NCBI GenBank assembly: GCA_000320545.1 | Contig: ADNK01000902.1 | Location: 1-28,942, forward strand | Reading direction: 5' to 3' | Length of the DNA stretch: 28,942 nt | Source: Bigelowiella natans CCMP2755 | Taxonomy: Eukaryota > Cercozoa > Chlorarachniophyceae | In this document: positions 27,622 to 28,942 of the stretch, one piece after another | Numbering within the stretch: the stretch's first letter is position 1 | Layout of the letters: every line of letters begins with the position of its first letter | Program-made: the position numbers and the translations under genes | Notes under the pieces: generated by a model | What the model was told of the DNA's origin: nothing | Database searches by the model: none | What the model saw: the letters and a program-made list of their open reading frames with translations, nothing else

Positions 27622-28389
27622 ATGGTGAAAAAATTTAAAGATGTCATTGATGAGAAAGAGTATTACATAGGTTCTGTGAATTCCTATAAGCAAACACCTA
27701 CAGACATAAACGAAAACCTAAAATTAAAGTATGATAGTGATACTTTTGATGTATACATAGATGAGAAACTAAAAGTGATATTAATAACAATTAGAGGGAC
27801 TAAACCTACAAGTCTCGGTGATTTGTATGCGGATTACAAGATTGCTTGGAACAATCTACAAGCAAGTAATAGATTTAAAACTGACATAAAGAGAATGGAC
27901 GAAATAATAAAGCAATATAAACCCAATCAATATCTGTATTTCATAACAGGTCATTCTTTGGGTGGAGCGATAGTGAATGAATTTATAAGGAGGTATCCTT
28001 TCATTAAATATGCTACAACCTTTAATGGAGCATCTCAACCCCAAGATATAAAGATACAGAACAACGATAAGGTGAAGAGAATATACATAAACAAGGACTT
28101 TTTATATAGACTTAACAACGGATACAGATATGATAGGTTGAAGGTGTTGAAATACAATCCTGAACAAGTTAGAAGTTTCTTTGATTTTGTGAAAAGAAGG
28201 TTTGACTATACCCCAACTATGCTAAAGGCACACAGTTTAGACCAACCTGCTTTCAGGAAACTATATAATTACGAAGATGGAAATCCAACGATAATACGGA
28301 ACGACTATGTAGAAGGCGGATGTAAAAAGAAGAAGAAATGTAAGTGTAAATACAAAAAGATTATTTCTAAAATTATAAATCTCAAATAA
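27622..28389 (+). CDS. Class 3 lipase-like alpha/beta hydrolase
   Basis: The 255-residue protein has the lipase class 3 core: VILITIRGT (oxyanion side), the nucleophile elbow ITGHSLGGAIVNEF with Ser112, then INKDFLYRL with Asp159 and LKAHSLDQ with His204, which make a full Ser-Asp-His triad. There is no signal peptide. The end is rich in lysine and cysteine (GGCKKKKKCKCKYKK), an odd tail that might bind nucleic acid, metal or be an added virion anchor. Lipases of this class occur in several virophage and polinton-like genomes and are thought to help cross or remodel host membranes; substrate cannot be read from sequence. It is divergent from the virion block and followed 7 bp later by the protease gene on the same strand, so both may be one transcript. 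Confidence 0.88.
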   Translation: MVKKFKDVIDEKEYYIGSVNSYKQTPTDINENLKLKYDSDTFDVYIDEKLKVILITIRGTKPTSLGDLYADYKIAWNNLQASNRFKTDIKRMDEIIKQYKPNQYLYFITGHSLGGAIVNEFIRRYPFIKYATTFNGASQPQDIKIQNNDKVKRIYINKDFLYRLNNGYRYDRLKVLKYNPEQVRSFFDFVKRRFDYTPTMLKAHSLDQPAFRKLYNYEDGNPTIIRNDYVEGGCKKKKKCKCKYKKIISKIINLK

Positions 28390-28396
28390 TATATAT
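28389..28396 (+). promoter_or_regulatory. TATATA start context of the protease gene
   Basis: ATATATAT runs into the ATG at 28397, right after the lipase stop. It repeats the pattern seen before the RNR, integrase and virion genes. Confidence 0.45.
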
Positions 28397-28942
28397 ATGA
28401 ATTTATGTAAGAATGTAGATTTCCATAAAAGTTTAGATAATCTTGTTAGCAGTCTAAAATCCTACCCTCTTTCCAATTATGATTTAACAAATGCTCACCC
28501 TAATATCAGGATAACTACATCTGCCGACTTACCGAAATTGCGATTTGCCGACCAACTATTTAATGGTAATATCGGTGTCTTGTTGTGGTTGAATGAGGAG
28601 AATTCAGGACACTGGTTGGGTTTAATACGGAAACAGCACACCATAGAAATTTTTGATAGTTATGGATTTCCTTTTAAGAATATCAACAAGCACCTAAACT
28701 CCCAAATGAACATCTCGCCTGATGTGTTGTTAAACCTCATTAAGAAAAGCGGATACAAACCTATATTTAATAAGAAAATATACCAAAACAGGACCGATAA
28801 AAGCAATGCTACATGCGGAAGATGGGTTCTCTTAAGGTTCGCCTTCTCAAAATACAACCTTAAAGAGTTTGATAGGATTTTAAAACATATAAAAAATAAA
28901 ACCTGTATCAATTCATTAGAATTGAGTGTTTTATATACAAAT
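28397..28942 (+). CDS. Adenain-type (Ulp1-like) capsid maturation cysteine protease, partial
   Basis: The frame starts at 28397 and is open to the window end (182 codons), so the C-terminus is missing. The catalytic set is seen in order: His in SGHWLGLIRK, Asp in IEIFDSYGFPF, a Gln in YQNRTDKS, and Cys in NATCGRWVLLRF. This matches the maturation proteases of adenovirus, Polintons, virophages and giant viruses, which cut minor virion proteins during assembly. The N-terminus (NYDLTNAHPNIRITTSADLP) is the usual lead into the fold. It is next to the lipase on the same strand, opposite to the virion block it would act on. The likely targets carry the (M/I/L)XGX-G pattern in the capsid tail and in the basic minor virion protein. 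Confidence 0.9.
   Translation, partial: MNLCKNVDFHKSLDNLVSSLKSYPLSNYDLTNAHPNIRITTSADLPKLRFADQLFNGNIGVLLWLNEENSGHWLGLIRKQHTIEIFDSYGFPFKNINKHLNSQMNISPDVLLNLIKKSGYKPIFNKKIYQNRTDKSNATCGRWVLLRFAFSKYNLKEFDRILKHIKNKTCINSLELSVLYTN

Larger units (their letters stand above)
18690..28942. mobile_element. Integrated polinton-like / virophage-like DNA virus (left part; right end outside the window)
   Basis: From about 18.7 kb the DNA becomes AT-rich, genes are intronless and tightly packed, and the products form a viral set: DDE integrase, RNR small subunit, capsid proteins, lipase and adenain-type protease. Capsid proteins plus such a protease together with a retroviral-type integrase are the hallmark mix of Polintons, polinton-like viruses and virophages. 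The left limit is set only by the composition change between about 18560 and 18740; no terminal inverted repeat or target duplication can be shown because the other end is missing. Polymerase, helicase and packaging ATPase genes are not in the window. No other host gene is interrupted; the insertion lies about 0.9 kb downstream of eIF3a. Confidence 0.85.

Overview
The window is nuclear DNA of an intron-rich protist, with one end of an integrated polinton-like or virophage-like DNA virus on its right. The first ~18 kb holds three eukaryotic protein genes with many short GT-AG introns, all three stop codons in use, and introns and spacers full of trinucleotide microsatellites. I cannot name the organism; an intron-rich alga such as a chlorarachniophyte would fit, but this is only a guess.

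Host part. 1-2330 (+) is the 3' part of an ankyrin-repeat gene, rebuilt here from ten small exons. 3699-13065 (-) is a complete exportin-5 (XPO5/HASTY) homologue; I could build a 26-exon model in which every splice phase fits, giving 1121 codons plus stop. 14167-17843 (+) is the complete gene for translation initiation factor eIF3a in four exons (1098 aa). Exportin-5 and eIF3a are divergent across a 1.1 kb spacer. 17844 to about 18690 is non-coding and rich in short-loop hairpins and palindromes.

Viral part. From about 18.7 kb to the window end the base composition turns AT-rich, introns vanish, and genes are packed with gaps of tens of bases. In order: an intronless ankyrin-repeat gene (-), a retroviral-type DDE integrase (-), two tiny ORFs (+), ribonucleotide reductase small subunit (+), a coiled-coil ORF (+), a one-helix membrane ORF (+), a DUF5754-like protein (-), a major capsid protein split by two frame changes (-), a penton/minor capsid candidate (-), a basic minor virion protein (-), a class 3 lipase (+), and an adenain-type maturation protease (+, runs off the window). 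No DNA polymerase, helicase or packaging ATPase is seen; they would lie to the right.

How it fits together. Integrase places the element in the host chromosome; the capsid protein, penton candidate and minor virion protein form one minus-strand morphogenesis block; the protease has plausible target sites in two of its neighbours; the RNR subunit would boost dNTP supply; the lipase may act on membranes at entry or exit. Several viral genes share a TATATATG-like start context, and two AT-rich hairpins sit at gene 3' ends. All viral ORFs except the capsid gene look intact, so the insertion is probably recent or still functional.
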